A stretch of DNA of 15,319 bases. Origin: Paracoccaceae bacterium. Its GTDB lineage: Bacteria > Pseudomonadota > Alphaproteobacteria > Rhodobacterales > Rhodobacteraceae. The stretch lies in contig JAKITE010000061.1 of NCBI GenBank assembly GCA_021648225.1, positions 1-15,319 on the forward strand, read 5' to 3'. Within the stretch, counting starts at the first letter, position 1. The number at the start of each line of letters is the position of its first letter. The position numbers and the translations under genes were made by a program. Positions 13,646-15,319 of this stretch are shown piece after piece. The notes below the pieces were generated by a model that worked only from the letters and a program-made list of their open reading frames with translations, was not told where the DNA came from and ran no database searches.

Positions 13646-15031
13646 ATGCCTTTAGAAATTTTCCGCAAATCCCTGCTTACTGACAACATTCTTGATGATC
13701 TGCGCGATGGTTTGATTGGCGAAGGGATGATGATTCCCTCATCAACCGGAACCGTGCCGCTGGTCTATGCAGATTACGTGGCATCGGGGCGGGCATTGCA
13801 GCAGGTAGAGGATTTTGTGCAGGCGCATGTGCTGCCTTATTATGCCAACACCCATACCGAAGATTCCTTTTGCGGGCGTTATACCGGCCAATTGCGAGAG
13901 GCCGCACGGGCGGAAATCGCGCGGCTAACCGGCGCGGGGGTGGGTAATTCGGTGGTGTTTACCGGCTCGGGCGCAACATCGGGCATCAACCGGCTGGTGG
14001 CCTTGCTGAATGTGGATGCAGCCCAAAATCCGGTGGTTTTTATTGGCCCTTACGAGCATCACTCAAATATTCTGCCATGGCGCGAGAGCAACGCCAAAGT
14101 TGTGGAAATTCCCGAGACCGAAAATGGTGGGCCTGATTTGGCGGCGCTGGAACAAGCGCTGGCAGATCATGCGGATGCAGACCTGAAAATTGGCAGCTTT
14201 TCAGCGGCATCTAACGTAACAGGGGTAATCACCGATACTGATCCGGTAACACGGTTGCTAAAATCCAACGGCGCGCTGGCAGTATGGGATTACGCCGGTG
14301 GCGGCCCGTATTTGACCATTGATATGAAATCCGGCAGCGATGCGGAAAAAGACGCGGTGGTGATTTCACCCCATAAATTTCCAGGTGGGCCTGGGGCATC
14401 AGGCGTGATGATTCTGCGCGATGCCGCCGTGAAACGCCAAACCCCGACATGGCCCGGCGGCGGCACGGTGGCCTTTGTTTCACCGTGGGAGCACGAATAT
14501 CTGGGCGATATAATTTCGCGTGAAGAGGCAGGTACGCCGAACATCATCGGCGACATCCGCGCCGCGCTGGCGTTTATTGTCAAAGATGTCATCGGCCAGA
14601 AAACCATTGAGGCGCGTGAAGCAAAACTAAACGCGATGGCCATCAAAGGCTGGACGGATAATCCGTATCTGACATTGCTTGGAGTCGATCTGGAACACCG
14701 CCTGCCGATATTCTCGTTTCTGGTGCATAACGCGGCGGGCCAAAGCATCCATTACGCTGAAGTCACCCAAAAGCTCAGCGATATTTACGGCATCCAGTCC
14801 CGAGGCGGCTGCGCCTGCGCAGGGCCATACGGCCATCGGTTGCTAGCGGTCGATAAGCCCCATTCAGAATCCCTGCACCGGCAGATGAGTGCCGGCAAGC
14901 TGGACGTAAAGCCCGGCTGGATAAGGCTTAATTTTAGTTATTTGATGGATGACAAGACGGCGCAATACATCATCGGCAGCGTTGACACATTAACCCGGGA
15001 ACTGGCCAGCCAGCACCGTCTGGCGGGCTAA
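13646..15031 (+). CDS. Class V aminotransferase-fold PLP enzyme (cysteine desulfurase-like)
   Basis: A 461-residue PLP-dependent enzyme with the SufS/CsdA layout. H138 in EHHSN would stack on the PLP ring, and D215 in VWDYAGGGPY contacts the pyridine nitrogen. K244 in SPHKFPGGPGASG forms the Schiff base. TGSGATSGINRLVAL (106-120) is the phosphate-binding block. A cysteine pair, C389 and C391 in RGGCACAGPYGH, lies where cysteine desulfurases hold their persulfide cysteine. It is longer than SufS (about 410). No suf or isc genes are adjacent, so a role in amino-acid catabolism under the divergent Lrp-type regulator is as likely as sulfur transfer. The start follows AAGGAA at a good distance. 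Confidence 0.88.
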   Translation: MPLEIFRKSLLTDNILDDLRDGLIGEGMMIPSSTGTVPLVYADYVASGRALQQVEDFVQAHVLPYYANTHTEDSFCGRYTGQLREAARAEIARLTGAGVGNSVVFTGSGATSGINRLVALLNVDAAQNPVVFIGPYEHHSNILPWRESNAKVVEIPETENGGPDLAALEQALADHADADLKIGSFSAASNVTGVITDTDPVTRLLKSNGALAVWDYAGGGPYLTIDMKSGSDAEKDAVVISPHKFPGGPGASGVMILRDAAVKRQTPTWPGGGTVAFVSPWEHEYLGDIISREEAGTPNIIGDIRAALAFIVKDVIGQKTIEAREAKLNAMAIKGWTDNPYLTLLGVDLEHRLPIFSFLVHNAAGQSIHYAEVTQKLSDIYGIQSRGGCACAGPYGHRLLAVDKPHSESLHRQMSAGKLDVKPGWIRLNFSYLMDDKTAQYIIGSVDTLTRELASQHRLAG

Positions 15032-15195
15032 TCGTGCGATATATACATCCAAAACCAACCTAAAGCCGAGCGTAGCGAGGCCATGTCCAACAGCAAGGCA
15101 CTGCCAATTTGCGTTGGGTTTGTTTCCCCCCAGCAGGAAAAACCCCTTGGCTTTTGAAGGGCAGGTCGCTTAAATGCGCGCCAATAGCGGCACTA
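15032..15195. other. Intergenic region after the class V enzyme gene; no gene seen
   Basis: No supportable reading frame. The stretch includes a GC-rich semi-palindromic motif, GCCGAGCGTAGCGAGGC, of a kind often repeated in intergenic DNA, and a short CCCTT/AAGGG hairpin. Neither could be assigned a role. Confidence 0.4.
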
Positions 15196-15319
15196 GGGTC
15201 AGGACCCATTAATCCTGCGCCATCAGTTCACGCTGAAAGCCCTTAATGCTATGAATTCAAACGGTAACATAGTGGTTCTATGTCACGTTTGAATGAAGCC
15301 GCAGGAAGGGCTTTCAGGG
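15196..15319. mobile_element. Possible insertion-sequence end with nested inverted repeats
   Basis: GGGTC-AG-GACCC (15196-15207) is flanked on its left by CTA and looks like the terminal repeat of an IS5-like element. Inside it, CTGAAAGCCCTT (15233-15244) and AAGGGCTTTCAG (15306-15317) form a 12-bp inverted repeat. Its interior holds a second hairpin: ATTCAAACG (15255-15263) with CGTTTGAAT (15286-15294), and ACATAG (15267-15272) with CTATGT (15278-15283). A short frame from ATG 15280 runs off the window. The transposase, if any, lies outside, so the IS assignment is tentative; the repeats themselves are clear. Confidence 0.4.

Overview
The window looks like chromosomal DNA from a marine-type alphaproteobacterium of the Rhodobacteraceae (Rhodobacterales). 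The S4 protein, the nadD-dacB pair, RlmJ, the accessory ClpP and the moderate GC content all fit. This placement rests on recognised protein sequences, not on a search.

Layout: (1) 1-963, the 3' part of a right-handed beta-helix (pectate-lyase-like or spike-like) protein, then a small ABM-fold monooxygenase (1020-1340). (2) 1385-2009, a REPtron: a REP-associated tyrosine transposase (RAYT) flanked by three REP palindromes, one of which contains the transposase stop codon. (3) 2015-3979 (minus), ettA followed six bases later by a small exported protein. An 8-bp inverted repeat abuts the ettA Shine-Dalgarno. (4) 4253-5650, an AT-rich accessory segment: a prokaryotic viperin homologue (minus) divergent from a small XRE-type regulator with a hydrophobic C-terminal tail. 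(5) 5647-7712, nadD and dacB; nadD overlaps the XRE stop codon. (6) 7721-9158, rlmJ (minus), then a Prx5-type peroxiredoxin (plus). (7) 9208-10051, rpsD with a good promoter, a structured leader and a terminator. (8) 10061-11641, a divergent TetR/SDR pair followed by a diverged 62-bp copy of the rpsD 3' end, which suggests the pair was inserted at the rpsD tail. (9) 11805-13560 (minus), a YdeI/OmdA-like protein, a ClpP-family peptidase and an Lrp/AsnC regulator. (10) 13646-15031, a SufS/CsdA-like class V PLP enzyme divergent from the Lrp gene across a 9-bp inverted repeat. (11) 15032-15319, non-coding DNA with a GGGTC-AG-GACCC palindrome and a long nested inverted repeat, possibly an insertion-sequence end.

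The strongest candidate for an under-described system is the viperin locus. Viperins make 3'-deoxy-3',4'-didehydro nucleotides that terminate phage transcripts. Here the gene has a dedicated divergent, possibly membrane-anchored XRE protein, an AT-rich shared promoter with a 15-bp operator-like palindrome, and translational overlap into the NAD-biosynthesis gene nadD. The second most interesting signal is the duplicated rpsD tail, which marks this ribosomal gene end as a possible integration point.
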